DNA from: Tetrapyrgos nigripes
Taxonomy: Eukaryota > Basidiomycota > Agaricomycetes > Agaricales > Campanellaceae
Assembly: GCA_013368315.1 (NCBI GenBank)
Contig: JAACJM010000139.1
Coordinates: forward strand, 62,001 to 126,000
Direction: 5' to 3'
DNA: 64,000 bases
Part shown: positions 11,090 through 21,668 of the stretch, one piece after another
Layout of the letters: every line of letters starts with the position of its first letter
How positions within the stretch are numbered: the stretch's first letter is position 1
Program-made: the position numbers and the translations under genes
Notes under the pieces: model-generated
What the model was told of the DNA's origin: nothing
The model's database searches: none
What the model saw: the letters and a program-made list of their open reading frames with translations, nothing else

Positions 11090-11599
11090 ATGTTCTCCAA
11101 AGCCTCTTTCTTCGTCGCTCTCACTGCCGCCCTCACCGTCGCTGCCGCTCCTGTAGGGCCCTCTCGCTGTCTGTCCACGATGATTCAAATGCTAATCGTT
11201 GACGTTCGCTATAGGCTGCAAGCCCTACCATCACCATCTGCGACTCTGCCAATTTTGGTGGTACTTGCATTGCGATCCCAGTCGTTGCTGACACCTGCGT
11301 CAACTTCACGGGTGGTCTCACCATCTTGAACAAGGAGATATCCAGTGCGATTGTTCCTGGGGGTTTCATCTGCACTATGTTTGTGTGAGTCGACGGTCTA
11401 CCCGGTACTATGTGTTCCATGGTGATCCTTACCTCTCTCCCATAGCGATTTTGGCTGTGCCACCGGTAGCTCAGCCAACAGTGAGGACGAGGTCGCTCTC
11501 GTTTCAGGAAGTTATCCTCGCTTCGATCAGATCGGGGGCGTCAACAGCGTCCAGAACTTCCAGGACAAGATCAGCTCGTTCACTTGCTCACCTCTCTAA
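11090..11599 (+). CDS. Small secreted six-cysteine protein, beta/gamma-crystallin-like (paralogue c)
   Basis: Exons 11090-11152, 11215-11384 and 11446-11599 give 128 residues. Exon 1 is just the signal peptide (MFSKASFFVALTAALTVAAA P). The mature domain has six Cys and the paired half motifs ILNKEISSAIVPGGF and NFQDKISSFTC, ending CSPL. Exons 2 and 3 are exactly the same lengths as in paralogue a (170 and 154 nt), confirming common origin. Unlike a and b there is no GRA(A/E) pro-segment. The protein differs from paralogue d by very few residues. The donor of intron 1 is a weak GTAGGG. Confidence 0.88.
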
Positions 11600-12818
11600 G
11601 CAAGATAGGAATTCTCTGGGCTGGATATCTTGAACCTCATTTCCATGAACTAAACAGCCTTTTAGATGTAGCTATCTGGAAGTTGAAGCGATTACCCGAT
11701 TGTCGCCGGTTCCTCCTTTTTGGGATTTCTTTTGGGATTTCTGGGGAATTTCTTTGGTTAAATTTGGTTCGAAATTGTCAAGATTGTGTACATAAAGCGG
11801 AAAAGCACATACATTTGTTGAGACCATAACGTTGTGACGCTAGTGCAGAATGACTCGGTCTCCGAAAGTGGATAATTGATCTCCAATGAGTATTTCGTCT
11901 GAGGAGTGATATCAAACTTCAAAGCCAGAGAGTAGATGTACAGAAACACGTGTACCGGAAGCCAATAAGAGGAGAGTTACGAGTATTTGAGCAGCCATAC
12001 ACAGTACTGCATGGCCAATGGGCCAATGGCACAAGGCCTGACCGGCGAGGTATACGCTTGTTGAAACCTGAAGCTAAGGACAAGATGAATGGCTTTTGCC
12101 CCCGTAATACTCTCACGGCTGCATGAAGCGAGTTAGAATCAAAAAGTCATGTACCAGATAGATAGATAGGTACATTGCCCAGAGAGCCAGGGTGGAGCAG
12201 AATAGCTGGGATATTCGCAGAAATTGATATGATCAGCTGTTGAGGAAGACATGCCTTGAAAAAGGTATTATATCCTTTGCATCGCCAAGTTGATTTCTCG
12301 AAGACTCCACAAGACGAGATATTGGGCCTTCACAGCACAACCACGAGGCTTTCAGAACTTTTTCGAAGACTAGACGACGGTGAAAAGGAACATACGTGTA
12401 CAACCACGTCATCAATGCCGTCATCCGGGCCCGAACATCCAACCACCACGATCCCCTTACAATTCTATTCGTTTCTTCATGATCAAGTATTATCTGAGAA
12501 TATTTAACACAAACCTACCTGGCAAGAACCAGACGGGCCCCCCGAAGACCCGAAGACTCAAAAATGCTCAATTGGCATCAATGCGACTTGAATGCGACCG
12601 GCATTTCCGTTCTAGGATATGCCGATAGACGACTCCTACTGCATTTTATCAGTCCTCTAGTGATCCGATACCACAGTATAATTCCCGGTGCTTTCGCTAA
12701 ATGTTTGCCCATCTGGACAGACAGTTTCTCCTATAAGAACTACGGCAGCGTAAACCAATTTCTCAATTTCTCAAATCACTTCTAGCAGAAGTAAGCAAGA
12801 CCTGGTTTTGCTATTAAG
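11600..12818. repeat. 3' flank of paralogue c, duplicated at 14976-16199
   Basis: Long matches to 14976-16199 run through the whole stretch, for example the ttgggatttcttttgggatt block just after the gene and the cagaagtaagcaagacctgg block at its end. Substitutions and small indels are frequent. No coding sequence is recognised. Confidence 0.7.
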
Positions 12819-12963
12819 ATGTCCGACCCTGTTCAAAGCCCAGTAGGTTTTTGCTCTCTCTGATGTACCTTACTAAAAGGTTGATCTTGGTCACCACAGG
12901 TGTCAAGTACGTATCAGTGACTACGACGATCCCGTACATCAGTCTGACTGAGTCTGCTTTCAG
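12819..12963 (+). pseudogene. 5' relic of an SDR dehydrogenase (copy 1)
   Basis: It starts MSDPVQSP followed by a GTAGG intron, matching MSDIAQSQ at 16200. It then keeps only TTGATCTTGGTCACCACAGG and the following intron (gtacgtatcagtgactacg), before breaking at 12963 into the 5' end of a paralogue-a-like gene on the other strand. A recombination junction is inferred. Confidence 0.6.
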
Positions 12964-12965
12964 CG

Positions 12966-13075
12966 CTAGCAGGTTTTGGAGAACATTGTAAATGTGACGA
13001 TGGACATTGAGCAGTGAGTGAGTGAGATGCTGAGCGAAGTCAAACGAAGTGAGTCGAGGAAAATAGGGCCAGATG
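12966..13075 (-). pseudogene. 5' relic of a paralogue-a-like secreted-protein gene
   Basis: The start region around the ATG at 12986 and its leader (gagcagtgagtgag.. block, then the agcttttata TATA block) match 5105-5220 upstream of paralogue a. Only about six codons of coding sequence remain (MFSKTC-like) before SDR relic DNA takes over. Confidence 0.6.
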
Positions 13076-14140
13076 CGAGCTTTTATACCTTCAAGTTACT
13101 TACATTCGACCGCAACTCGAATTTAAGGACCTGAATCTCAAAGCTTTACTAGAGCTCGTTCGGACTTGTCGCCATCCCTTGCGGATTACTCGTACCACGT
13201 CTCTTTCTGCTGATCAGTCAGGCCAGCGACTTGATTGCAATTTAACGCCGTGAAGGGCTCCTGCAAGTGATAGGTCATTCAATTTTCATGTATCTCTTTC
13301 TGATATTCTAGTAAAAAATTCTCTACTTACTGGATTCCATGAACGTTCAAAAGTTCAAACGTCGAAGCTTGCCTCGAAGACCAAGGCATGAACACACAAA
13401 GACAGAATAAGTAACAACCGGATGTAGACCGACCGCACTACAGCTGGTATGGGTATCATTGGGGTATCATATGGCCATGGTCAGCGGAAAGGTACTAGGA
13501 GACTCATCAGACGGTCTTCAACGTCAAATCACTATACCTTATACGTACTTACTCGTAGTACCCCATACATGTTCCTTGCCACTCTGTCGATCATGGTTTT
13601 GATGTTCATCTTGTTCTCTCGACTGGGAATGACTCCGGAGAAACTTGAAGCTGTAGTTGAGCATTTTCAAGCCACCGTGCTTAGCGGAAACTCGAGTGTT
13701 AATTCATAGGTCGGCGTACTACGCACTGCATGTAGAGTATATGTCCTGGGAACCATCACTGAATCTGCGTGCAAGCTGTAGTAAGCATGAAGCCGAGGTA
13801 TGTCTACTGCTGCTTGAACTTACCCCTGCCGTCGCATCGTACCGGCGTGCCGCATCTGCGAAAGGATATTAATACCGATAGGTACAAAGATGCTTACTGC
13901 CAGTGCAGTCGGTGTTCCGTTGAGGACGCAGCCGATGGCCGAGCGTGAAAGGCAAAGAACCGGTCAACAATACATATCCCGGTACCAGTAAGAACTCGAA
14001 GAGTTGAATGTTGAACGTTGAACACCGGCAGTCAATAGATGAATACGATGAATACATTCTCTTATACGTCACGGTCAGTTGTTCTAGATTCGTCAGAATC
14101 CCATATCCGCCGACGGGTAGCAAGCAGTTTATAGTACTTA
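13076..14140. repeat. Duplicated intergenic module, copy III
   Basis: This is the third copy of the module seen at 5128-6248 and 9715-10770, sharing the ccatatccgccgac block at the right end. It leads into the promoter of paralogue d. Differences from copy II include small insertions near 13450-13560. Confidence 0.7.
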
Positions 14141-14370
14141 CTATACACTTTGAAAAGGGAAAGTTCTGCGACTCGGAGTTATGTTTGAGATGATCAGATG
14201 GTCGCGACAGGAGAAATCGACGCGGAAAAACAGGTACAGACTCAGTAGGGACAGTGGCTGCAAAGTGGCTGCCAGTAAGAAAGAGGGAATTCATACTGCC
14301 AATGAGTATGTTGACGATGCAACGAGTCCTTTTCGAAGGCACTTGAAGCATTAAACACCTCCAGTTCAGG

Positions 14371-14378
14371 TATAAAAG
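14371..14378 (+). promoter_or_regulatory. TATA box of paralogue d
   Basis: TATAAAAG lies 89 bp upstream of the ATG at 14460, the same spacing as in paralogue c. Confidence 0.65.
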
Positions 14379-14459
14379 CTCAACCCAACTCTCACTTTCA
14401 TCCCAACAAACTTGAATCAGCTCCTTGTCTCTGAACTCGAGTCAACTTCATCTACCGAA

Positions 14460-14975
14460 ATGTTCTCCAAAGCCTCTTTCCTCGTTGCTCTCACTGCCGC
14501 CCTCACCGTCGCTGCTGCTCCTGTAGGTCTCTCTCGCTGTCTGTCCACGATAATTCAAATGCTAATCGTCGTCGTTAACGTTCGCTACAGGCTGCAAGCC
14601 CCACCATCACCATCTGCGACTCTGCCAACTTTGGTGGTACTTGCATTGCGATCCCAGTCGTTGCTGACACCTGCGTCAACTTCACGGGTGGTCTCACCAT
14701 CTTGAACAAGGAGATATCCAGTGCGATTGTTCCTGGGGGTTTCATCTGCACTATGTTTGTGTGAGTCGACGGTCTACCCGGTACTATGTGTTCCATGGTG
14801 ATCCTTACCTCTCTCCCATAGCGATTTTGGCTGTGCCACCGGTAGCTCAGCCAACAGTGAGGACGAGGTCGCTCTCGTTTCAGGAAGTTATCCTCGCTTC
14901 GATCAGATCGGGGGCGTCAACAGTGTCCAGAACTTCCAGGACAAGATCAGCTCGTTCACTTGCTCACCTCTCTAA
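14460..14975 (+). CDS. Small secreted six-cysteine protein, beta/gamma-crystallin-like (paralogue d)
   Basis: Exons 14460-14522, 14591-14760 and 14822-14975 give 128 residues, with the same exon lengths as paralogue c. The signal peptide differs by Phe to Leu (ASFLVALTAALT). The mature domain appears identical or nearly so to c, with ILNKEISSAIVPGGF and NFQDKISSFTC. Intron 1 is a few bases longer than in c (extra gtcgtta). The near-identity against more diverged flanks suggests a recent duplication, gene conversion or purifying selection. Confidence 0.88.
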
Positions 14976-16199
14976 GCAAGGTAGGGCTTCTCCGGGTTGG
15001 ATATCTTGAACTTCATTTTTCCATGAACTAAACAGCCTTTTAGACGTAGCTATCTTGAAGTTGAAGCGATTACCCGATTGTCGCCGGTTCCTCCTTTTTG
15101 GGATTTCTTTTGGGATTTCTGGGGAATTTCTTTGGTTAAATTTGGTTCGAATTGTCAAAATTATGTACATAAAGCGGAAAAAAAATATGCTATTGTCGAG
15201 ACTAAAACGTGGTGACCCCGGTTCAGAATAAAGTCTCCCAAAGTGGATACATGATCTCGAAGAAGTATTGATATCAAAGCCCGAGAGTAGACATAAATAC
15301 ATCGACCCGAAGCCAAGAAGAGGAGAGTTATGAGTAGATGAGCCGTCATACGCGATACTACATGAGCAATGGCACAAGGAGAATATGAGCTGCCACCTGA
15401 CCAGCCATATGCATACGGTTGTTGAAGCCAAGGACAGGGTGAATCGCATTAGCCCCCGTAATACTCGCACCCGCATGAATTACATTCGGAAATTCGTGTA
15501 CCAGAGAGCCAAGAGTGGGGCAGAGCAGCAGCAGAGATATTCGCAGAAATTGATGTGACCAGCTGTTTAGGAAGACATGCTTTGAAAAAGGGGCTATACC
15601 CTTTGCATCACCAAGTTAAGCTATAGAAGTCTCCAGAAGACTAGATATTAGGCCTTGACAGCACAACCACTGATTTCAGAGGCTTTCATAGCTTTCGAAG
15701 ACCACAGACGACGGTGTTTTTTCCTACACTGGGTGTAGGAAAAAAAGAGATATACGTGTACAGCCACGTCATCCGAGTCAGTGATGCCGTCATCGGGTGT
15801 TCTCATCCAACCACGATCCCTCTACGATTCTGCTCGTTTCTTCATCATTCCACCAAGTATTGTTTGAGAATCGTTGACGAAAGCCTACTTGCCAGCAACC
15901 AGACGGGCGCCCCGAAGACTCGAAGACTCAAATGCTCAATCATCAATTCGACGTTACTTGCTTCATCCCGTTCTTGGATTTGCCAATAGACTCCTCTTAC
16001 TGCCTTTTCTCAGTCCTCTACTGAGTAATCTTATACTTTTCCACTGAGTAATCCGACACCACAGGATAATTCCCGGTGCATTCGTCAAATGTTTACCAAA
16101 CTGGACAGACAGCTTCACTTATAAGAACTAGGGCAGCGTAGTCTCAATTTCTCAAATCACTTCTAGCAGAAGTAAGCAAGACCTGGTTTTACCATTAAG
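14976..16199. repeat. 3' flank of paralogue d, duplicated at 11600-12818
   Basis: This is colinear with 11600-12818 but diverged. A short palindrome ttttttcctacactgggtgtaggaaaaaaag at 15715-15747 is unique to this copy. No gene is recognised. Confidence 0.65.
15717..15746. repeat. Perfect small hairpin
   Basis: TTTTTCCTACAC is followed after a short loop by GTGTAGGAAAAA, giving 12-bp arms. It is absent from the colinear copy near 12380, so it arose after the duplication. Confidence 0.7.
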
Positions 16200-16560
16200 A
16201 TGTCCGATATTGCTCAAAGCCAAGTAGGTTTTTTGCTCTCTCTGATGTACCTTACTAAAAGTTTGATCTGACGACCTAGGAATGGAACCTCAACTTAATC
16301 CCTGACTTGACGGGAAAAGTGGCATTGGTCACTGATACCAAGTACGTATCAGTGACTACGACGATCTCGCACATCAGCCTGACTGAGTCTGCCTTCAGTT
16401 CACACACCCGGATCGGCTGGAACATCGCCCATCCACTCGCTTTGAAGGGCGCGAAGGTGTAGTTTGGGGCACGCAGCATTGGAAAGGCGGAAAGTGCTAT
16501 AGCAGAGGTCAAGAGAGTGTCATGGCTAAAGCCTCTCGCTTCTAGTGTACGACAGACCAA
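16200..16560 (+). pseudogene. SDR dehydrogenase 5' part (copy 2), nonsense-mutated
   Basis: MSDIAQSQ, an intron, then EWNLNLIPDLTGKVALVTDT, an intron (gtacgtatc..ttcag), then TRIGWNIAHPLALKGAKV-stop-FGARS.GKAESAIAEVK. This is the N-terminal Rossmann part of a retinol-dehydrogenase-like SDR: LTGKVALVT is strand beta1, and GWNIAHPLALKGAKV corresponds to the GxG helix and beta2. A TAG stop follows AKV and the gene has no C-terminal half. The same gene start is duplicated at 12819. Confidence 0.75.
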
Positions 16561-16590
16561 ATCAAGATTGAAGACAGGGTCTTACCTCAG

Positions 16591-16743
16591 CGGTGCTCTC
16601 GATGTAAAACTGCATATTATTATTCAAGGAAATGCCAAAAGCAGGACTGGAAAGCGAATAACCATCGGGAGAAATGCGATGAGATTAGTCTAAGGGTTAA
16701 GGAATGCGAGTTTTCGTATGGCAAACTTCCATCAAGTTCTCCT
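16591..16743 (+). pseudogene. Degenerate MYND-type zinc finger remnant
   Basis: After a good acceptor (cttacctcag) the frame reads RCSRCKTAYYYSRKCQKQDW, then HREKC and a stop at 16741-16743. Spacing matches the second half of a MYND finger (CxxC..YCS..CQ..DW..H..C), but the usual YC is YY, the first CxxC is missing, and no N-terminal partner exon was found. It is probably a fragment of a MYND-domain gene. It is in the same frame as the acidic ORF at 16840 but stops lie between. Confidence 0.5.
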
Positions 16744-16839
16744 CCAGCGTGGGGCTAATATGAGATCTCAAATTTTTAGCTCGCCTTCCGACCGAAATAA
16801 CCTACTCGGACAAACATTTCTTCAGTTTACTGATATACG

Positions 16840-17250
16840 ATGAAGTTGGCAGTGATCTGGAGTTCTAACAAGACAAACCACATGCGCAACGAGGCTGGTG
16901 GCATCCCAGTCATTTTCATTGATTTTCGAGATTATCCTGTCACTGGCTCCGTCATTCCTTTCGACACATACCAGGGTATGCATGAGGTTTCGCCTAATAT
17001 CCTCAAAATGGTTCATGAGGTACAATCTATCGCCTCTGGAGTGTTCCAGGGCGATTCGGTCTATGTTGTAGAGGTGGATCTCAATCACAGTGACGGGGAA
17101 TCTGACTCCTCGGCTGAGTATGAGGAAAATGATCAGGAAGATTATGAGAGTGAAGAAGACAGCGAGGCATATGAGGTTGATCAAGATGAACTAGGAGACA
17201 CAGAGGAAGAAGACTCAGATGAAAATTTGGACCAGGATTGCGAGTCTTAG
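16840..17250 (+). CDS. Hypothetical protein with acidic C-terminus
   Basis: A 136-residue open frame starts MKLAVIWSSNKTNHM. The first half is globular-looking (IPVIFIDFRDYPVTGSVIPF, VVEVDLNHSDGE). The last 45 residues are almost entirely Asp/Glu/Ser (EENDQEDYESEEDSEAYEVD). I do not recognise the family. It lies 100 bp after a MYND-finger fragment and may be the 3' exon of that gene, though stops separate them and no splice path joined them. It is convergent with the RBR gene. Confidence 0.45.
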   Translation: MKLAVIWSSNKTNHMRNEAGGIPVIFIDFRDYPVTGSVIPFDTYQGMHEVSPNILKMVHEVQSIASGVFQGDSVYVVEVDLNHSDGESDSSAEYEENDQEDYESEEDSEAYEVDQDELGDTEEEDSDENLDQDCES

Positions 17251-17382
17251 AGCCGCAAAGCCAGCAAGATCTTGTACGCGAAATTTTTGCTTTGTGTGTG
17301 CGATTGTTCTGCTGCAGCTGCTAGTAACTAGATTGAAATGTTTGTACATACTTGATCGTGTGTGTATCCATATCGAATATCA

Positions 17383-18829
17383 TCACAATCTGTTCCTAGT
17401 GCATCTAACACACGCAGCCAAGTTGCAACCACGGCATACCTGAAACGTTTGTTGTGAATACCAAGGAAATCTTGAGCCGATCGTGGAGGAGACGACGTAC
17501 CTTCAAGAAGACGGGTAAGTGGAAGCCGCACTCTTCACACCGTCCAGGCTGGTACCTTGTATACCACCTATGAGGGTTACAGTCATGATGAACTCGTAGA
17601 TCGGCCATTCTACGCTCAACGCGTTGGCGAAAGATTTCTGGCTGCTGTACCCTCATATTCTGTCCCACCTCTCTTACAACACGCATCTCTGCAGTAGCCA
17701 TGAGTCTTTGCTCCTCCCACTGTGGGCAAGTACAAGTCTTCCATCGTGCTGCGCAAAGGTAGCAAAACGAAGTTCCGCATCTACACGTCATATGATAACA
17801 CCCGTAATTGAGCTCGACGATTGAACGGCATCCGGGACACGTTTGCCAGCCTTGTTCAGTGGCGAGCTCTATGACCTGCTTGAGTGCAGTGTTCTGAGCG
17901 CAAGTGTCGCGTGGATGAGTTCTCTGCTTGCACTTTGTGCAGACAGAAGTCCAGCAGCCATTGCAGGTAACGTGGGTTGGATGGTTTGCCGTTGAGCCGA
18001 GAAATTTCGAGCAGGTCGGACTGGGGCAGTAGATCCTTTCCGACGCATTCGTTCCAAACTCCTTGAGCTTCTCTTCAAATTGCGTCCTCAATTCAAGGGG
18101 TAACAGTGAAAGGACGCGGGGTATCTCCAGTGGTTGCCTGCAGCATCGGATCGGGTGAAGGGATTCGTCATTAAGAGAAGCTATTGCCAGGTCTTCTAGA
18201 CATCCCATGCAGTATGCGTGACCACAGAGTGCATGGAAGATTCGATTAAACGCAGTGGAAAGTGCGTCTCCGCAAATAATGCATTCAATCCTTCAGAAGA
18301 ATGATGAGTTTTAGGCTTTCTCTCGATAAAAAGGTATCGTCTACCTAGCAGCATGTGCATTGTCTTGAGGTCGCAGAACCGGTGTTCCAGGCTCTGAGAC
18401 ATACTCCGAAGGGTCGTCGTATTCTTGTCTCACTTCACTACGTCGCGAAAATATGAGCCAGGACTCTTTTCTGACTAAGTATATAAATGAGACACACCTT
18501 TCATCTTCAATTCTCAGCTCTTCCAAGGATTGCTGCGCGTCCGACATCTGGGGTAACTGTTCCCCGCGAGACAAAGCCTCTGCAGAGCGCCGGTCATCAA
18601 CAATCCCTTGGTCTATCACCCTAATCCTCTCGATGACTACTATATCCCTCTCCATCGCTCCCTGCAAGCTCAACGCAACCCTGAGACTGTCCACGATATA
18701 TGAGCATTCTTCCGCTTGAAATTGAAAAGCGATTTCCTGATCTGTAGGCTCAAGGCCATGGGGTTTGCGGAGTGTGTCGAGGTCATTCAGGGCCAACTGG
18801 GCGATGAGCATCAAGTCGGAGGCATCCAT
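17383..18829 (-). CDS. RBR-type (RING-IBR-RING2) E3 ubiquitin ligase
   Basis: Four exons (18829-18498, 18437-18345, 18290-17501, 17439-17383) join in frame to 423 residues. The N-terminal 140 residues are helical without zinc motifs. RING1 begins at about residue 144 (ECIICGD..CGHAYCMGC). IBR follows (YCPSPTCSKFLG..CNGC..VCTKC..H..C). RING2 (CPGCRSIVELNYGCYHMTCRCGTSFCYLC) keeps the Cys in GCYHM that accepts ubiquitin as a thioester in RBR ligases. After a helix comes an extra Cys/His cluster (HHDCNPH..CEECG..VCRGCNLAACVRC) completed by the last exon. Such ligases take ubiquitin from an E2 and pass it to substrates. Substrate is unknown. A decayed tandem copy lies just upstream. Confidence 0.88.
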
Positions 18830-19109
18830 GGTGGTAGGGTGAGCTTAGGTGGAGGTGAGCGAGAGAGCAATGGTCTCAGACCAAGGACAAATAAATATTG
18901 GTTCCGACATGCTAGCGCCAAATTGGCAGGTGCGGAGGAGGGCCAGGCAAGACAAGAATCGCACACAGATAAGACATCGTCGTTATTGCGACAGATAGAT
19001 CAAATCAAGTTTGTACTAAGCGGCGCTTTTTAGTCTGTCTCTACACACAAATTGCAAATCTAGATGTTCCATTTCAGCGCCATAAAAAGTTGAAAATCCA
19101 CAGAGACAT

Positions 19110-20194
19110 ACCTCCAGAAACCTGGGTCAATAGAACCCACAGTGCTCGTTATTCCCAGCCTCCCACCAGTGAGGACATTGCCATAAGGGTCCTCAAACTG
19201 TCCAATCTACGCTCAAAGTGCGGTTGAAAGACCTCAGGCTGCCCAGCCATCACTTGTTCCCTAAGTTCCCTTCCAACGCACATTGCTGCCGTTGTCAATA
19301 GTTTCTGCTCTTCTTATTATGAGCTGATAAACCATGGTACGACGAAATGTCCAGCGACATGTGATATGATCTAGACCAGGTAGGATGGGAAGTAGAACCT
19401 TAGATTCTCTGTAGAGGGTCCCATCCGAATTATCTCCGGTGCCTTTACAACCCCCGAGGTAACAAAGACAGAAGGGTACCTCAAGGGAGTCGGCAGCAGC
19501 ATGAAGGGATTCGTCATTCATAGAGATGGCTGCGAACTCTTCCAGATATCCGACGCAGTATGCGTGATTGCACGGTGCACATCGGTTGAAGACGGGAGAA
19601 GGGAGGTCGCCGCAGATAAAATTACGCCCTGTCGATTTCGAAAGAACCGTTAATCGTTGGCCTTTCGTTGAAGAATATTCGACTCACTTCCAAGTGTTCC
19701 TTTGTTGCCCCATCGGATTTGGCCGGCTTTGGCACGTAGGTGAGAGGACTCCCAACGTGTGCGCATCTGACACCACCAGGACCTGGTAGGGTAAGGGCTG
19801 ATTCCATGAGAACAGTCTCTGAAAGAACAAGGATACTTGCACACCTATCATCAAGACTGAGTCAATCCTTGTACCCTTCGTAGCCCTCTTTGCGTCCGAC
19901 TGTTCTCAAAAGATCCTCTGCATACCGACGGTCGTCGACCACATCATGATGTCTATACCATGATCAATCGCCCATATCCTCTCCAAAATGTCTCTATACC
20001 GCTCTATGTAACTTCTTGCTTCAGGGAGCCTCGTCATCATCGCAGCTTGGAAGGTTTGTACAGCTGAAGAAACTTCGTCTACTTGAAGCTGAAGTTGTAG
20101 AGTTCTTCGTCGGAAGTTTAGGCCATTCGAGGCTTGAGTGATTGCCGAACCTTTGGTTTGAGAGGAGTATGAGCAGGAAGTTGAAGGCGTCCAT
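19110..20194 (-). pseudogene. Tandem decayed copy of the RBR ligase gene
   Basis: It starts MDAFNFLLILLSNQRF like MDASDLMLIAQLALND of the intact gene. Other matching pieces, in shifted frames, are RDILERIWAIDHG, VVDDRRYAEDLL, the RING1 stretch CGDLPSPVFNRCAPCNHAYC and SMNDESLHA. The end matches as QPEVFQPHFERRLDSLRTL (compare QPEIFRQRVERRMADLRVH). The IBR and RING2 region is missing between about 19300 and 19480. Multiple frameshifts and the lost catalytic module mark it as a pseudogene. Confidence 0.75.
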
Positions 20195-20581
20195 GGTTAT
20201 GGTTGGGGAAAGAAAAGAAAGGCGCGGGTATACTACGTCATCAATCCATTTCTTGTATACACAGGTAAAACTGTACGGAATATAACCGTACATACACACA
20301 TATAGTGGGTATCGTCAGTCTGTTTTCACGAGACTAACAGCGAAAGCCCGCTACCTCTCATCGAGCTCTAAGATTCATCCTATATTGATCCTATAGGATT
20401 CGTAAAAACTCACTACCTTAACAGGTAGCAGGAATATACTTCTTTGATTGAGTATCACTTGCTGTTCCTCTCTAACTGATATGATCAAGATACGATTAAG
20501 CGAATTTTTTCGTTATGTGGTAGTATATACAGAAATCCTGTAGGAGAGTGTTTTACATCCTCGACTGTCAACATTCACCAA
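20195..20581. other. Intergenic
   Basis: No gene is seen. The left side is the promoter flank of the dead RBR copy, the right side the 3' flank of the SDR gene. A short imperfect inverted repeat (atcctatattgatcctatagga) lies near 20376-20398. Confidence 0.45.
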
Positions 20582-21668
20582 TCAAACCATAGCAGCCTGT
20601 GTAGTTATAAACCTTGAGTATGGAAATTTCAACGATTAGTACACAGTGAATCACATACCCCATTAACCCTGATATTCTGTCCAGAGACCCATTGCGATCC
20701 TGGACTGACCAGGAACGCAACCAAGGCAGCGACTTCCTCTGGTTGGCCCAGACGATTGAAAGGACTGCTAGCAGCAATTCTATTGATGAGTTCCTGAGTC
20801 TTTTCGTGACGGAATAGATCAGTGTCGATAGGACCTGGCGAGACGGTGTTGACGGTGATATTCTTGGAGGCGAGATCTTTGGCAAGGATTCTGGCCATTT
20901 GTTCAACGGCACCTATTAGGTGGGAACAGTGAGTATCTTGAAGGGTTCTGCTGACAGAAATAATCAGACAATACGCACCCTTAGACATTGTATATACGAG
21001 GTAGTTTGGCGTGATAGCACTGTTCATGGTCAGAGACGTCGAAAAGAAGACGACGCGGCCTCCCTCTGTAAGATTGCCCCATATATGATGCATCGTTATG
21101 AGGGCATTGATGGAGAATAACCAACAACGCACCTGCAGGAAACATGCCCTTATCCACGGCATGCTTGACCGCAAAAAAAGGGCCCTTCACATTCGTCTTC
21201 ATATGCGCATCGAAGAATGGTTCATCGACCTCTACAAGACCCTTATTGGACAGCATAATCGCTGCATTCAGAACCAGAGCGTCGATTTTGCCAAAAGCTT
21301 TCACGGATTCGTCAAGAAGTTGTACCACCCCCTCGACGCTGCCTACGTCGGCTTTCACGGCTATGGCATCACCGTTGCCCTTGGATTTAATGGTAGAGAC
21401 GATTTTCTCTGCAGCAGAGGCGCTGTTGACGTCTAGAATACGACCAGATGCATCAGTAAGAGAACGAATATTACAGGGAAAGGACCTCGTGTACAGTTCA
21501 CAACTACTTTAGCCCCTTCCTCAGCTAATCGGAGCGCGACAGCAGCACCGATACCGCGTGAGGAGCCGGTAATGACTGCGACTTTGCCTATAGGAGTCTC
21601 AGAAATGGAAATAAAAGCAGAGGAATCAGTGACTACGCACCAACCAGAGAGAAGGTAAGGGAAGACAT
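20582..21668 (-). CDS. Classical SDR-family NAD(P)-dependent oxidoreductase
   Basis: Six exons (21668-21641, 21587-21495, 21432-21133, 21065-20979, 20912-20659, 20596-20582) give 258 residues, the usual length for a classical SDR. The cofactor motif is VITGSSRGIG near residue 14; VLNAAI is the NNAG-type motif. The catalytic set is visible: Ser in FFSTSLT, then the YTMSK motif (Tyr and Lys), followed by NTVSPGPIDTDLF. The short last exon completes the C-terminus NGAAMV. The sequence resembles 3-oxoacyl-ACP-reductase/glucose-dehydrogenase-like SDRs; substrate cannot be assigned. A decayed paralogue lies directly upstream in the same orientation. TATAAA sits 33 bp before the start. Confidence 0.9.

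Noticed and set aside
16591..17250. A single spliced gene joining the MYND fragment to the acidic ORF
   Set aside because: Both are in the same frame, but every acceptor tried (for example at 16828) leads into a stop before the acidic ORF.
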